Numbered from the stretch's first letter, positions 7,995 to 16,218 are shown. The stretch: DNA of 52,947 bases from Rubrivivax sp. (GCA_016790425.1 JAEUPF010000104.1:1-52947); one strand, 5' to 3'. Notes: generated by a model not told the origin, from the letters alone. Numbers and translations: made by a program.

Positions 7995-9749
7995 GTGTCA
8001 GAAACCACCGGCGGCGCGGTGCTCGCGCGCATGCTCCAGGCCGAGGGCGTCGAGAAGGTGTTCGGCATCATCGACGGCACCTACGTCGGCTTCTACTCGG
8101 CGCTGCACGCGCTGGGCATCCAAATCGTCACGCCGCGCCACGAGACGAGTGCGGCGCACATGGCCGGCACCTATGCGCGGCTGACCGGGCGGCTGGGCGT
8201 GTGCATGGCCAGCAACGGGCCGGGCGTGGCGAACCTGCTGCCCGGCCTCGTCGTCGAGCAGGCCGAGGGCAACCGCGTGCTCGCCATCACCAGCTGCCGG
8301 CGGCCGCAGATCCAGTACCCCGACCGCGGCGGCGCCTACCAGTGCTTCGACCAGGTCGGCGTGATCGGCAAGATCGCCAAGTGGAGCGAGGCCGTTCCTT
8401 CCTTCGACCGCGTCGCCGAGATGGGGCGCATCGCGCTGCGCCACGCGTGGGAGGGCCGGCCCGGCGTCGTGCACCTCGACGTGCCCGAGAACGTGATGAA
8501 CGGCAAGGTGAAGGCCGAGGTCGCCCCCTGGCAGCCTTCGCAGTACCGGCGCACGCAGCGCCTGCCGCCGCCGGCGGAACAGGTGGAGCAGGCGGCGCAG
8601 AGGCTGGCCGCTGCCCCGGCGCCGATGATCCACGCCGGCAGCGGCGTCGTGCACGCCGGCGCCTTCGCCGAACTGGCGCGCGTGGCCGAGCTCTTGCACG
8701 CGCCGGTCACCACCAGCTGGGCGGCGCGCGGCGTGCTGCCCGAGACCTCGCCGCTGGCCTTGCCGATGGTGTGGGTGAAGCTCAACCATCAGGTGCGCAA
8801 CGAGGCCGACACCGTGCTCGTCGTCGGCTCGCGCGTCGGCGAGACCGACTGGTGGGGCAGGCCGCCGTACTGGCGCGCACCGGGCGAGCAGGCGACGATC
8901 CAGGTCGACGTCGACGAAACCATCCTCGGCGCCAACAAGCCGCTGGCGCTGGCGGTGCTGGCCGATGCCCGGCTCTTCCTCGCCGCGCTGGCCGACAGGC
9001 TGGAGGCGCTGCGCGAGCGCATGCCGCTGGACGCACGGCGCAAGCGCGTGCAGGGCTATGCCGAGACGATGCGTGCCGAGCGCGCCAAGGTCGACGAGAA
9101 GCTCGCCGATCTCGCCGTGCCGATGACGAGCGCGCACATCGCGCATGTCGCGCAGCAGGTGTTCCCCGAAGGCACGGTGCTGGTGGCCGACGGCGGCAAT
9201 GCGACGATCTGGACGATGTTCTTCCACCAGGCGCGGGTGCCGAACACGCTGGTGTCGACCTTCAAGTTCGGCATGCTCGGCGCCGGCGTCGCGCAGGCGC
9301 TCGGTGCCGCGGCGGCGTTCCCCGACAAGCCCGTGTGCTGCATCATCGGCGACGGCGCGATGGGCTTCCACCCGCAGGAGATCGAAACCGCGGCGCGGCT
9401 GAAGATGCGCGTCGTCTACCTCGTGGTCTGCGACAAGCAGTGGGGCATGGTGAAGATGAACCAGCAGTTCGCGCTGAAGCCGCTGAAGACGCTGATCTTC
9501 AAATCGCTCGGCCCCGACGAGACGATCCAGACCGACCTCGGCGAGATCCGCTTCGATGAGCTGGCGCGCTCGATGGGCGCGCACGGCGAGCGCGTGGCCG
9601 ACCCGCGCGAGCTGCGCGGCGCGATCGAACGCTCGCTCGCCTGCGGCGGGCCGGCGGTGATTCACGTCGATGTCGATCCCGTCAAGCACATGTGGGCGCC
9701 GGGGCTGATGCACTTCAAGGACATGCACCTGGAGCCCAAGGGGAAGTGA
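7995..9749 (+). CDS. thiamine diphosphate-dependent enzyme, acetolactate synthase-like
   Basis: A 584-residue member of the thiamine-diphosphate family that includes acetolactate synthase, benzoylformate decarboxylase and 2-hydroxyacyl-CoA lyase. The N-terminal domain has the cofactor-activating Glu in PRHETSAAHMA (Glu50) and SNGPGVANLL; the C-terminal cofactor domain has GDGAMGF from residue 452. At the place where most relatives have the metal-binding 'NN' pair this protein has Cys-Asp (VVCDKQWGM), so a direct acetolactate synthase role is doubtful. GTG 7995 follows a strong AGGAGGG site at 7981-7987. The reaction is not known; a C-C lyase or decarboxylase acting on a 2-oxo or 2-hydroxyacyl substrate is likely. 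Confidence 0.85.
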   Translation: MSETTGGAVLARMLQAEGVEKVFGIIDGTYVGFYSALHALGIQIVTPRHETSAAHMAGTYARLTGRLGVCMASNGPGVANLLPGLVVEQAEGNRVLAITSCRRPQIQYPDRGGAYQCFDQVGVIGKIAKWSEAVPSFDRVAEMGRIALRHAWEGRPGVVHLDVPENVMNGKVKAEVAPWQPSQYRRTQRLPPPAEQVEQAAQRLAAAPAPMIHAGSGVVHAGAFAELARVAELLHAPVTTSWAARGVLPETSPLALPMVWVKLNHQVRNEADTVLVVGSRVGETDWWGRPPYWRAPGEQATIQVDVDETILGANKPLALAVLADARLFLAALADRLEALRERMPLDARRKRVQGYAETMRAERAKVDEKLADLAVPMTSAHIAHVAQQVFPEGTVLVADGGNATIWTMFFHQARVPNTLVSTFKFGMLGAGVAQALGAAAAFPDKPVCCIIGDGAMGFHPQEIETAARLKMRVVYLVVCDKQWGMVKMNQQFALKPLKTLIFKSLGPDETIQTDLGEIRFDELARSMGAHGERVADPRELRGAIERSLACGGPAVIHVDVDPVKHMWAPGLMHFKDMHLEPKGK

Positions 9750-9789
9750 CTCCGCCCGGCGCCTGCCTGCCCGGCGCACGGCCGCGACG

Positions 9790-10800
9790 ATGAACGCCGC
9801 CGCACCGCGCGTGCTCGTCACCGGGGCCGCGGGCTACCTCGGCTCGCTGCTCGTGCAATCGCTGGCGCAGCGCCCGGAAGGGGAGGCGCCGCGCTGCGCG
9901 GCGATCGTCGCCACCGACGTGCGCGCGCCGGCAGCGGCGGCGCGCCGCGAAGGCGTCGTGCACGAGACGATCGACGTGCGCGCGCCCGAACTGCGCGCGC
10001 TCGTCGAACGCCACCGCATCGACACCGTCGTGCATCTGGCCGCCATCGTCACCCCGGGGCCGGGGTCGAACCGGGCGTTCGAGTACTCGGTGGACGTGCT
10101 CGGCACGCGCAACGTGCTCGACGCCTGCCTCGCCGCGGGCGTGAAGCGCCTCGTGGTCACCTCCAGCGGCGCCGCCTACGGCTACCACGCCGACAACCCG
10201 GCCTGGATCGACGAAGACCAGCCGCTGCGCGGCAACCCCGAGTTCGCCTACGCCGACCACAAGCGCCAGGTGGAGGCGATGCTCGCCCAGGCGCGCGCGC
10301 AGCATCCGGCGCTCGAGCAGGTCGTCTTGCGCGTCGGCACGATCCTCGGCGAACACACGCACAACCAGATCACGGCGCTGTTCGAGAAGCCGGTGCTCGT
10401 CGCCGTGCGCGGCTCGCCGAGCCCGTTCGTCTTCATCTGGGACCGCGATGTCGTCGGCGCGATAGAGCGCGCGGTGTTCGGCGGCCCGGCCGGTGTGTTC
10501 AACGTCGCCGGCGACGGCGCGCTCGCGATCGACGAGATCGCGCAGCGCCTGGGCAAGCGCTGCGTGCACCTGCCCGCCGGCGTGCTGCGCGGAACGCTTG
10601 CCCTGCTGCACCGGCTGAAGCTCTCGCGCTACGGGCCCGAACAGGTGGCATTCCTGCGCTACCGGCCGGTGCTGGCGAACCGGCGGCTGAAGGAGGTCTT
10701 CGGCTACCGGCCGCGAATGACCTCGGCCGAAGTGTTCGCGCTGTACTGCCGCAGCCACGGGCTCGATCGCGGCGTCGACCGCGGCCCGGGCAGCACCTGA
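9790..10800 (+). CDS. NAD-dependent epimerase/dehydratase (extended SDR)
   Basis: A 336-residue extended short-chain dehydrogenase. The Rossmann motif TGAAGYLG is at residues 11-18, the catalytic Ser at 125-126 and the YxxxK pair at Tyr154/Lys158. Relatives act on nucleotide sugars or other hydroxy/keto compounds. It starts 40 bases after the thiamine-diphosphate enzyme and its stop overlaps the ATG of the next dehydrogenase (TGATG), so the two dehydrogenases are likely coupled. The substrate is unknown. Confidence 0.85.
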   Translation: MNAAAPRVLVTGAAGYLGSLLVQSLAQRPEGEAPRCAAIVATDVRAPAAAARREGVVHETIDVRAPELRALVERHRIDTVVHLAAIVTPGPGSNRAFEYSVDVLGTRNVLDACLAAGVKRLVVTSSGAAYGYHADNPAWIDEDQPLRGNPEFAYADHKRQVEAMLAQARAQHPALEQVVLRVGTILGEHTHNQITALFEKPVLVAVRGSPSPFVFIWDRDVVGAIERAVFGGPAGVFNVAGDGALAIDEIAQRLGKRCVHLPAGVLRGTLALLHRLKLSRYGPEQVAFLRYRPVLANRRLKEVFGYRPRMTSAEVFALYCRSHGLDRGVDRGPGST

Positions 10801-11660
10801 TGCGAGCGCGGCGCACGCTGGCCGGTGCGGTCGTCGTCGTCACCGGCGCCGCCAGCGGGCTCGGCGCGGCGCTCGCCCGGCACGCGGCGCGCCACGGGGC
10901 GCAGGTGGCGGCGCTCGATGTCGACTCCGGCGGGCTCGCCGCGCTGGCTGCGCAGCTCGCCGCGCCAGGCCATGAAGTCCTCGCCCTGCCCTGCGACGTC
11001 ACCGACCGCGCCGCCTGCGAGGCCGCCGTCGCCCGCGCCGTGGCGCAATTCGGCCGCATCGACTGGCTCTTCGCCAACGCCGGCATCAGCCACCACAGCG
11101 CGTTGGCGCACACCGCGCCCGAGGTCATCCGCCGCGTCGTCGAAGTGAACTTCTTCGGCGCCGTGCACATCACGCAGGCGGCCCTGCCGCACCTGCTGGC
11201 GCGCGGCGGCGCGCTCGTGGCCGTCTCCAGCGTCGCCGGCTTCTCGCCGCTGCTGGCGCGCACGGGCTACGCCGCGAGCAAGCACGCGCTGCACGGCTTC
11301 TTCGACAGCCTGCGGCCCGAGGTGGCCGCCGCCGGGCTCACCGTGACGCTCGCCTGCCCGTCGTTCGTCGACACCGCGATCGACCGCCATGCGCTGGACG
11401 GCCGCGGCCACGCCGGCCGCCACAGCGCGCGCGTCGTCGTCGGCCGGCCCCTCGCCGCGGCCGACGTGGCCCGGCGCATCTGCGAGGCCGCCGCACGCGG
11501 CCGGGCGCGCGTGCTGATCGGCCGCACCGCGCACCTGGCGTGGTGGCTCAGCCGCCTGACGCCGGACGTCTACGAGGCGCTGATGGCGCGGCGCATGCGG
11601 GCGGAGATCGAGTCCGTTTCAACCCCTGCTCCCCCGCCCAACCCGCCTCCGGCCGCTTGA
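10800..11660 (+). CDS. short-chain dehydrogenase/reductase
   Basis: A 286-residue classical short-chain dehydrogenase: cofactor motif TGAASGLG at 15-22, NAG at 93-95, catalytic Ser143/144, Tyr157 and Lys161 (YAASK). The aspartate after the second strand (ALDVD) favours NAD(H). The C-terminus ends in a proline-rich tail. The gene overlaps the epimerase by one base. Its stop codon lies in a weak FNR-like sequence upstream of ubiU. Substrate unknown; related proteins oxidise alcohols or hydroxyacyl compounds. Confidence 0.86.
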   Translation: MRARRTLAGAVVVVTGAASGLGAALARHAARHGAQVAALDVDSGGLAALAAQLAAPGHEVLALPCDVTDRAACEAAVARAVAQFGRIDWLFANAGISHHSALAHTAPEVIRRVVEVNFFGAVHITQAALPHLLARGGALVAVSSVAGFSPLLARTGYAASKHALHGFFDSLRPEVAAAGLTVTLACPSFVDTAIDRHALDGRGHAGRHSARVVVGRPLAAADVARRICEAAARGRARVLIGRTAHLAWWLSRLTPDVYEALMARRMRAEIESVSTPAPPPNPPPAA

Positions 11661-11670
11661 CCTGAGACAA
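11657..11670. promoter_or_regulatory. weak FNR-like box upstream of ubiU
   Basis: TTGACCTGAGACAA matches the FNR/DNR pattern TTGAT-N4-ATCAA at 7 of 10 defined positions. It lies about 60-75 bases before the ubiU start. In E. coli ubiUV expression is FNR-dependent, so the position is suggestive, but the match is weak and overlaps a stop codon. Confidence 0.3.
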
Positions 11671-11730
11671 GGACCGCCCCGCCCCGCTGGCCCAGCATCC
11701 GGCGCTTTCCCCCCTCCGGTCCCGTTTCCG

Positions 11731-12780
11731 ATGTCCGAAAGCCGCCCCGTGGCGCCCGAGCGCGCCCCCGCTGGCACCCCGCGCAAGCCCGACCTCGTCT
11801 GCCCCGCCGGCTCGCTGCGCGCCTTGCAGATGGCCGTCGACGCCGGCGCCGACGCCGTCTACCTCGGCCTGAAGGACGCCACCAACGCGCGCAACTTCGC
11901 CGGCCTGAACTTCGACGACGAGCAGGTGGCCGAAGGCGTGCGCTACGCGCACGGCCGCGGCGCCCAGGTGCTGATGGCCCTGAACACCTTCGCCGATGCG
12001 CGCGACGAAACGCCGTGGCGGCACGCGGTGGAGCGCGCCGCGGCGCTGGGCGCCGACGTGCTGATCGTCGCCGACACCGCGGTGATGGCCTACGTGCGCG
12101 ACCACCTGCCGCAGCTGAAGCTGCACCTGTCGGTGCAGGCCTCGGCCACCACCTACGAGGCGATCGAGTTCTACCGCGAGCGCTACGGCATCCGCCGCGC
12201 GGTGCTGCCGCGCGTGCTGACGCTGCAGCAGGTGCAGCACCTGGCCAGGCACACCAGCGCCGAGATCGAGGTGTTCGGCTTCGGCAGCCTGTGCGTGATG
12301 GTCGAGGGGCGCTGCGCGCTGTCGTCCTACGTCACCGGCCAGTCGCCGAACACCGCCGGCGTGTGCTCGCCGCCTTCGGCGGTGCGCTGGCACGAGACGA
12401 GCGCCGGCGTCGAAGCGCGCCTGAACGGCGTGCTGATCGACCGTTATGCCCCCGACGAGCCGCGCGGCTACCCGACGCTGTGCAAGGGCCGCTTCGAGGT
12501 GGAAGGCGTGCGGGACTATGCGATCGAGGAGCCGACCAGCCTGAACACGCTGGCGATCCTGCCGCAGCTCATCGAGGCCGGCGTCGCGGCGATCAAGATC
12601 GAAGGCCGCCAGCGCAGCCCCAACTACGTGGCCGCGGTGACGCGCGTGTGGCGCTCGGCGATCGACGCCGCCGCCTCGGGCGCGCGCTGGTCGGTGCAGC
12701 CGGCATGGACCACCGAGCTCGGCCGCTGGGCCGAGGGGCAGCAGCACACGCTGGGCGCCTACGACCGGCCGTGGCGGTGA
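11731..12780 (+). CDS. ubiU: UbiU, O2-independent ubiquinone hydroxylation protein (U32 family)
   Basis: A 349-residue peptidase-U32-like protein. With UbiV it forms the complex that hydroxylates the ubiquinone ring without O2, using prephenate as oxygen donor in E. coli. The four cluster cysteines are Cys188, Cys195, Cys212 and Cys251. Their spacing (7, 17, 39) is the same as in E. coli UbiU (169, 176, 193, 232), so a [4Fe-4S] cluster is expected. The motif DAGADAVYLGL near the start is typical of the family. It is followed four bases later by ubiV and then ubiT, the canonical set. A ubiquinone pool made under anoxia matches the denitrification genes in this window. Confidence 0.95.
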   Translation: MSESRPVAPERAPAGTPRKPDLVCPAGSLRALQMAVDAGADAVYLGLKDATNARNFAGLNFDDEQVAEGVRYAHGRGAQVLMALNTFADARDETPWRHAVERAAALGADVLIVADTAVMAYVRDHLPQLKLHLSVQASATTYEAIEFYRERYGIRRAVLPRVLTLQQVQHLARHTSAEIEVFGFGSLCVMVEGRCALSSYVTGQSPNTAGVCSPPSAVRWHETSAGVEARLNGVLIDRYAPDEPRGYPTLCKGRFEVEGVRDYAIEEPTSLNTLAILPQLIEAGVAAIKIEGRQRSPNYVAAVTRVWRSAIDAAASGARWSVQPAWTTELGRWAEGQQHTLGAYDRPWR

Positions 12781-12784
12781 CGCG

Positions 12785-13810
12785 ATGACGACGAGGATGA
12801 CGATGGCCGGAGCAGCCCCTTCAGCGGCCGCCGGCGCACCCGCGAGCGAGCGCATCGAGTTGACCGTCGGCCCGGTGCTCTACTGGTGGCCGCGCGAGAC
12901 GCTGCTGGCGTTCTACGCCGAGGTCGCCGAAAGCCCGGCCCGCACCGTCGTGCTGGGCGAGGTGGTGTGCTCGCGGCGCAACGAGATGCGCTTGTCCGAC
13001 TGGCTGGCGCTGGCGCGCGACCTCGCCGCGGCCGGCAAGGAAGTGGTGCTGGCGACGCAGGCGCTGCTGGCCAGCGAAGCCGAACTGCGCACGATGCGCC
13101 ACATCGCCGAGCAGGACGAGTTCGCGGTCGAGGCCGGCGACGCCTCGGCGCTGCACGTGCTGGCCGCCGCGGCCAAGGCGCGGCCCGAACGCCGGCCGTT
13201 CGTGCTCGGGCCGCACATCAACATCTACAACCGCGCCGCCCTCGTCGAGCACGCGCTGCTCGGCGCCCGCACCTGGGTGGCGCCGGTCGAACTGCCGCTC
13301 GATGGGGTGGCAGCGGCGAACCCGAAGGCGAACCCGGTGCAAGGCCCCGCCGGTGCGGTGCAGACCGAAGTGTTCGGCTTCGGCCGCCTGCCGCTGGCGT
13401 TCTCGGCGCGCTGCTTCACCGCGCGCCACCACCGTCTGCCCAAGGACAACTGCGACTTCCGCTGCCGCAGCGACGCCGACGGGCTGCTGCTGCGCACCAG
13501 CGGCGACGCGCAGCCGTTCCTCGTGCTCAACGGCATCCAGACGCAATCGGCGGCGCTGCACGCATTGCTGGCCGAAGCGGCCGAGCTGCGCGACAGCGGC
13601 ATCGCGCGCGTGCGCCTGTCGCCCTGTGCGAACGGCTTCTCCGAGGTGCTGCGCCGGTTCGACGCCGTCTACAACCAAGGTGCGGCAGCGGCCGAGGCGC
13701 TGCAGGCGCTGCAGTCGGCCGGCCTGCCCGGCGCACTGGTCAACGGCTACGCGCACCGCCGGCCCGGCCTGGAGGCGCTGCGCGAGCCGGTGCTGGCCGT
13801 GGCTTCGTGA
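12785..13810 (+). CDS. ubiV: UbiV, O2-independent ubiquinone hydroxylation protein
   Basis: Partner of UbiU, 341 residues, U32 family. The cysteine set Cys62, Cys210, Cys223 and Cys227 shows the 13 and 4 residue spacing of the last three ligands in E. coli UbiV (Cys180, 193, 197), with the first ligand in GEVVCSRRNE as expected; these hold a [4Fe-4S] cluster. The first 22 residues are an Ala-rich extension, and ATGs at codons 5 and 7 are alternative starts. It is separated from ubiU by four bases and followed by ubiT after 35 bases. Confidence 0.94.
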   Translation: MTTRMTMAGAAPSAAAGAPASERIELTVGPVLYWWPRETLLAFYAEVAESPARTVVLGEVVCSRRNEMRLSDWLALARDLAAAGKEVVLATQALLASEAELRTMRHIAEQDEFAVEAGDASALHVLAAAAKARPERRPFVLGPHINIYNRAALVEHALLGARTWVAPVELPLDGVAAANPKANPVQGPAGAVQTEVFGFGRLPLAFSARCFTARHHRLPKDNCDFRCRSDADGLLLRTSGDAQPFLVLNGIQTQSAALHALLAEAAELRDSGIARVRLSPCANGFSEVLRRFDAVYNQGAAAAEALQALQSAGLPGALVNGYAHRRPGLEALREPVLAVAS

Positions 13811-13845
13811 CGGGTGACTTGTACGAACTTGGGCGAGGACTTGCG

Positions 13846-14322
13846 ATGCGTTTACCTGTCCCCCGCTTTCCTGCGCTGCCTGAGCTGCCGCAACGGCCGG
13901 CGCTGCCGGCGCTGCCGGCGTTCCTCGGCACCGTTGCTTCGCGCGGACGCAGCCTCGTGCGCCGGCTGCCGCCGCAGCCGCCTTCGTGGCTTGCCGCACG
14001 CTTGCTCGACCGCTTGCTGCTGCCGCGCCTGAGCCAGGCGCAGCGGCGCGCGCTCGCCGGCCGCGTGGTCGAGCTGGAACTGCTCGAGCCGGGGCTGCGC
14101 TTCCTGCTCGTGCTCGGCGAAGGCGGCTTCGCCGTGGCGGACAGCGGGCAGGCGCCGGCCGTCGTCATCCGCGCGCAGACGCCGGCGCTGTGGCGCCTGG
14201 TGCGCGGCGAAGACGACGCCGACCGTCTCTTCTTCGACCGAGCGCTGGTGATGGAAGGCGACACCGAGTTCGGGCTCGAACTCAAGAACACGCTCGACGC
14301 GATCGGGCCGCTGTGGCGCTGA
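13846..14322 (+). CDS. ubiT: UbiT, SCP2-domain ubiquinone biosynthesis accessory protein
   Basis: A 158-residue protein with an SCP2 lipid-binding domain (about residues 55-155: LAGRVVELELLEPGLRFLLVLGEGGFAV ... ALVMEGDTEFGLELKNTLD). UbiT is the anaerobic counterpart of UbiJ and is thought to present polyprenyl intermediates to the Ubi enzymes. The start at 13846 is preceded by GAGG with seven bases spacing. Gene order ubiU-ubiV-ubiT supports the call strongly. Its stop codon lies inside the first unit of an 11-bp tandem repeat. Confidence 0.9.
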   Translation: MRLPVPRFPALPELPQRPALPALPAFLGTVASRGRSLVRRLPPQPPSWLAARLLDRLLLPRLSQAQRRALAGRVVELELLEPGLRFLLVLGEGGFAVADSGQAPAVVIRAQTPALWRLVRGEDDADRLFFDRALVMEGDTEFGLELKNTLDAIGPLWR

Positions 14323-14382
14323 TCCGGCGCTGATCCGGCGCTGATCCAGCGTTGATTCGGTGGTGAACCGGCGCTGAACGGC
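14317..14382. repeat. 11-bp tandem repeat after ubiT
   Basis: Six consecutive 11-base units based on CGCTGATCCGG, the first two exact and the others with one to four changes. They begin in the last codons of ubiT and run into the short gap before the convergent cupin gene. Each unit carries a TGA, so all three frames are closed. Confidence 0.85.
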
Positions 14383-14410
14383 GGCGCGAGCGCCGGTGCG
14401 GCCGGCCTCC

Positions 14411-14746
14411 TCAGGCCGGCGCGCCCAGCGCGATGGTGACGAGCGCCGAGAAGTCGCTGCGGGCGTGCAGCGAGTGCGGCTCGCCGGCTTCGAGGTGGAT
14501 GAAGTCGCCCGCGCGCATGCGGTGCACGGTGCCGGGCACGCCGAAGTCGACCTCGCCGGCCAGCACGTACACCGTTACTTCGCCGGGCGCGCGGTGCTCG
14601 CGCAGGCGCTTCCCTGCCGCCAGCACGAGGCGGACGACCTCCACCTGGCGGCCCTTGATGAGCGCCGTCGTGCGCTCGCCGCCACCGCCGGCCGCCAGCG
14701 CCGTGACGCTGAACGGCTCGCCCGGCCTCGCGTGCGGCTGCGCCAC
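14411..14746 (-). CDS. small cupin-domain protein
   Basis: A 111-residue single-domain cupin. The two cupin motifs are recognisable: KRLREHRAPGEVTVYVLAGEVDF (with the first His and Glu of the metal site) and MRAGDFIHLEAGEPHSLHA (second His). Function of such small cupins is not known; metal binding is likely. It starts at GTG 14746, six bases after the stop of the DUF2249 gene, and is the last gene of the nsrR operon, which implies a role linked to nitrosative stress. It converges on ubiT. Confidence 0.8.
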   Translation of the reverse strand: MAQPHARPGEPFSVTALAAGGGGERTTALIKGRQVEVVRLVLAAGKRLREHRAPGEVTVYVLAGEVDFGVPGTVHRMRAGDFIHLEAGEPHSLHARSDFSALVTIALGAPA

Positions 14747-14752
14747 GGCGGC

Positions 14753-15013
14753 CTACCCGTTGACGCTGAAGTCGATCACCACGCCTTCGGCCGCGCGCTG
14801 CCGGTACTCAACGGCGACGCGCTCGCCGTAACGCTGCGCGATCTGCGCCAGCAGCGGCAGCGGGTCGTGGTCGTTCTCGAAGCGCATCGTCTCGCCGGGG
14901 CGCAGCGAATCGAGCGCGCCGAAGATCGCCGCATGGCGGAAGCGCTTGGCGATGCCGCGCGCATCGAACGGGTAGATGGCGTCGGGCGACAGGTGCAGGT
15001 GGGGATGGGACAT
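14753..15013 (-). CDS. DUF2249 domain protein
   Basis: An 86-residue DUF2249 protein. The family fold resembles TusA-type proteins; hallmarks are DARGIAKRFRHAAIFGALDSLRPGETM and the ENDHDPLPLLAQI segment, ending in a VEYRQRAAEGVVIDFSV strand. ATG 15013 has an AAGGA site. It lies between hemerythrin and cupin genes in the nsrR operon; DUF2249 genes often occur with hemerythrin-like and NnrS genes in denitrifiers, but the biochemical role is not established. Two further DUF2249 genes are in this window. Confidence 0.88.
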   Translation of the reverse strand: MSHPHLHLSPDAIYPFDARGIAKRFRHAAIFGALDSLRPGETMRFENDHDPLPLLAQIAQRYGERVAVEYRQRAAEGVVIDFSVNG

Positions 15014-15036
15014 GGTGCTTCCTTCAGGAGTTTGCG

Positions 15037-15609
15037 TCAGGGGAGTGATTCGGGCAGCAAGCCGCGCCGGCGCTGCATCGCCAGCGAGATGCGCTCGACT
15101 TCGGCATCGCCCAGCAGGCGGGCGGCCATCGGCAGCAGTTCGCCTTCTTCGCGCGCGATGTGGCGGCTGTAGAGGTCGGCGTAGCCTTGCACTTCGGCCG
15201 CTTCGAGCCGCGCTGCGCGGCCTGCGGCCACCTCTTGCAGCGTGCGCCTGATCGCCGCCCAGCGGCGCTCGAACTCGCGGTGGTCGGCGGCGAGCGACTC
15301 GGTCAGCTCGCGCAGGCACACCGCGTCGGAGCCGGCCATCGATTCGAGCAGCGCCGGGAAGAGGTCCTCTTCCTCGTCGGCGTGGTGCTTCGGGCCGGCG
15401 AGGTCGAAGTAGCGCAGCACGGCGCTGGCGGCTTCGCGCGCCGCCCTGTCGCTGCCATGCTCGGCCAGGTGCGGTACCAGGCGCGCCAGCGTGGCGCACT
15501 GGCGCTCGACGCGACGGTGGCATTCGCCGAGCATCTCCAGCGGCGTGGCAAAGCTGGCGCTGGCTGCGCTGCTGCTGCCGGGCGCGGCGATGGTCGTCGT
15601 CAAGGCCAT
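15037..15609 (-). CDS. hemerythrin HHE-domain protein
   Basis: A 190-residue four-helix hemerythrin-like protein. The putative di-iron ligands are in HRRVERQ, HHADEEEDLFP, HREFERR and HIAREEGELLP. Proteins of this type bind O2 or NO, or repair iron centres, in the manner of the di-iron repair protein YtfE/RIC. It follows nsrR after 13 bases and is thus expected to be induced by NO when NsrR leaves its operator. The first 20 residues are Ser/Ala-rich and probably disordered. Which activity it has cannot be read from sequence. Confidence 0.88.
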   Translation of the reverse strand: MALTTTIAAPGSSSAASASFATPLEMLGECHRRVERQCATLARLVPHLAEHGSDRAAREAASAVLRYFDLAGPKHHADEEEDLFPALLESMAGSDAVCLRELTESLAADHREFERRWAAIRRTLQEVAAGRAARLEAAEVQGYADLYSRHIAREEGELLPMAARLLGDAEVERISLAMQRRRGLLPESLP

Positions 15610-15619
15610 GGTGTGTCGG

Positions 15620-15651
15620 GGGTCAGAGGGTCGGAGGGTCGGAAGGTCGGC
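15620..15651. repeat. 8-bp tandem repeat at 3' end of nsrR
   Basis: Four 8-base units based on GGGTCGGA, spanning the stop codon of nsrR and the gap to the hemerythrin gene. As the unit is not a multiple of three, copy-number change would alter the NsrR C-terminus. Confidence 0.7.
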
Positions 15652-16174
15652 GGTCCGTCGAAGTGCCGGCGCCGTTCCGGCGCCCCTCACGCGCGGCGGC
15701 GGGCGTCGGCCGCCGCGTCAGCCTCACGGCCACCGGCCTCGGCGCGGTGGCGCTGCGGCTGCGCGCGGGCAGCTTCGGTTCGCTGATGTCGGCCAGCGTC
15801 GCCTCGTCGAGTTTGGCGAAGAACGCGGCCAGGGCGTCGCCGACGAGGTGCTGCAGCCGGCACGAAGGCGTGAGCGTGCATGCGTTGCGGCCAGCCTCGA
15901 AGCACTCGACCAGGCGGAAGTCGGTCTCGCAGTCGCGCACGATGTCGCCCACCGTGACGCGCGCCGGGTCGGCCAGGAGCGTCAGGCCGCCGCCGCGGCC
16001 GCGCGTCGTCGCCACCAGGCCGCGGCGGGCGAGGTCGTTGACGATCTTCATCAGGTGGTTCTTCGACAGCCCGTGGTGCTCGGCCAGCTCGGCGATCGTC
16101 AGCCGCTCACCGGGCTTCGCGGCGCAATGCATCAGCACGCGCAACGTGTAGTCGGTGTATTCGGACAGGCGCAT
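15623..16174 (-). CDS. nsrR: NsrR, nitric oxide-sensing Rrf2-family repressor
   Basis: A 183-residue Rrf2-family regulator. The winged helix (about residues 1-65: LRVLMHCAAKPGERLTIAELAEHHGLSKNHLMKIVNDL) matches NsrR. Cys91, Cys99 and Cys105 lie at the [2Fe-2S]/[4Fe-4S] loop, nearly the positions known in Streptomyces NsrR. NO attack on the cluster releases the repressor from DNA. The C-terminal 45 residues are an Arg/Pro-rich tail longer than in most relatives. It heads an operon with hemerythrin, DUF2249 and cupin genes. A perfect NsrR-type operator overlaps its own promoter, so autoregulation is expected. Start 16174 gives the normal N-terminus MRLSEYTDY; an in-frame ATG at 16214 would add 13 residues. 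Confidence 0.93.
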   Translation of the reverse strand: MRLSEYTDYTLRVLMHCAAKPGERLTIAELAEHHGLSKNHLMKIVNDLARRGLVATTRGRGGGLTLLADPARVTVGDIVRDCETDFRLVECFEAGRNACTLTPSCRLQHLVGDALAAFFAKLDEATLADISEPKLPARSRSATAPRPVAVRLTRRPTPAAAREGRRNGAGTSTDRRPSDPPTL

Positions 16175-16218
16175 CGGGCAAGCACATCGAGCAAGCACAT
16201 CGGGCAAGCACATCAGGC
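16170..16218. repeat. 13-bp tandem repeat over the nsrR start
   Basis: About three and a half copies of CACATCGGGCAAG cover the nsrR start codon and leader. Read on the minus strand each unit supplies an ATG in a different frame (13 is not a multiple of three). Confidence 0.8.
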
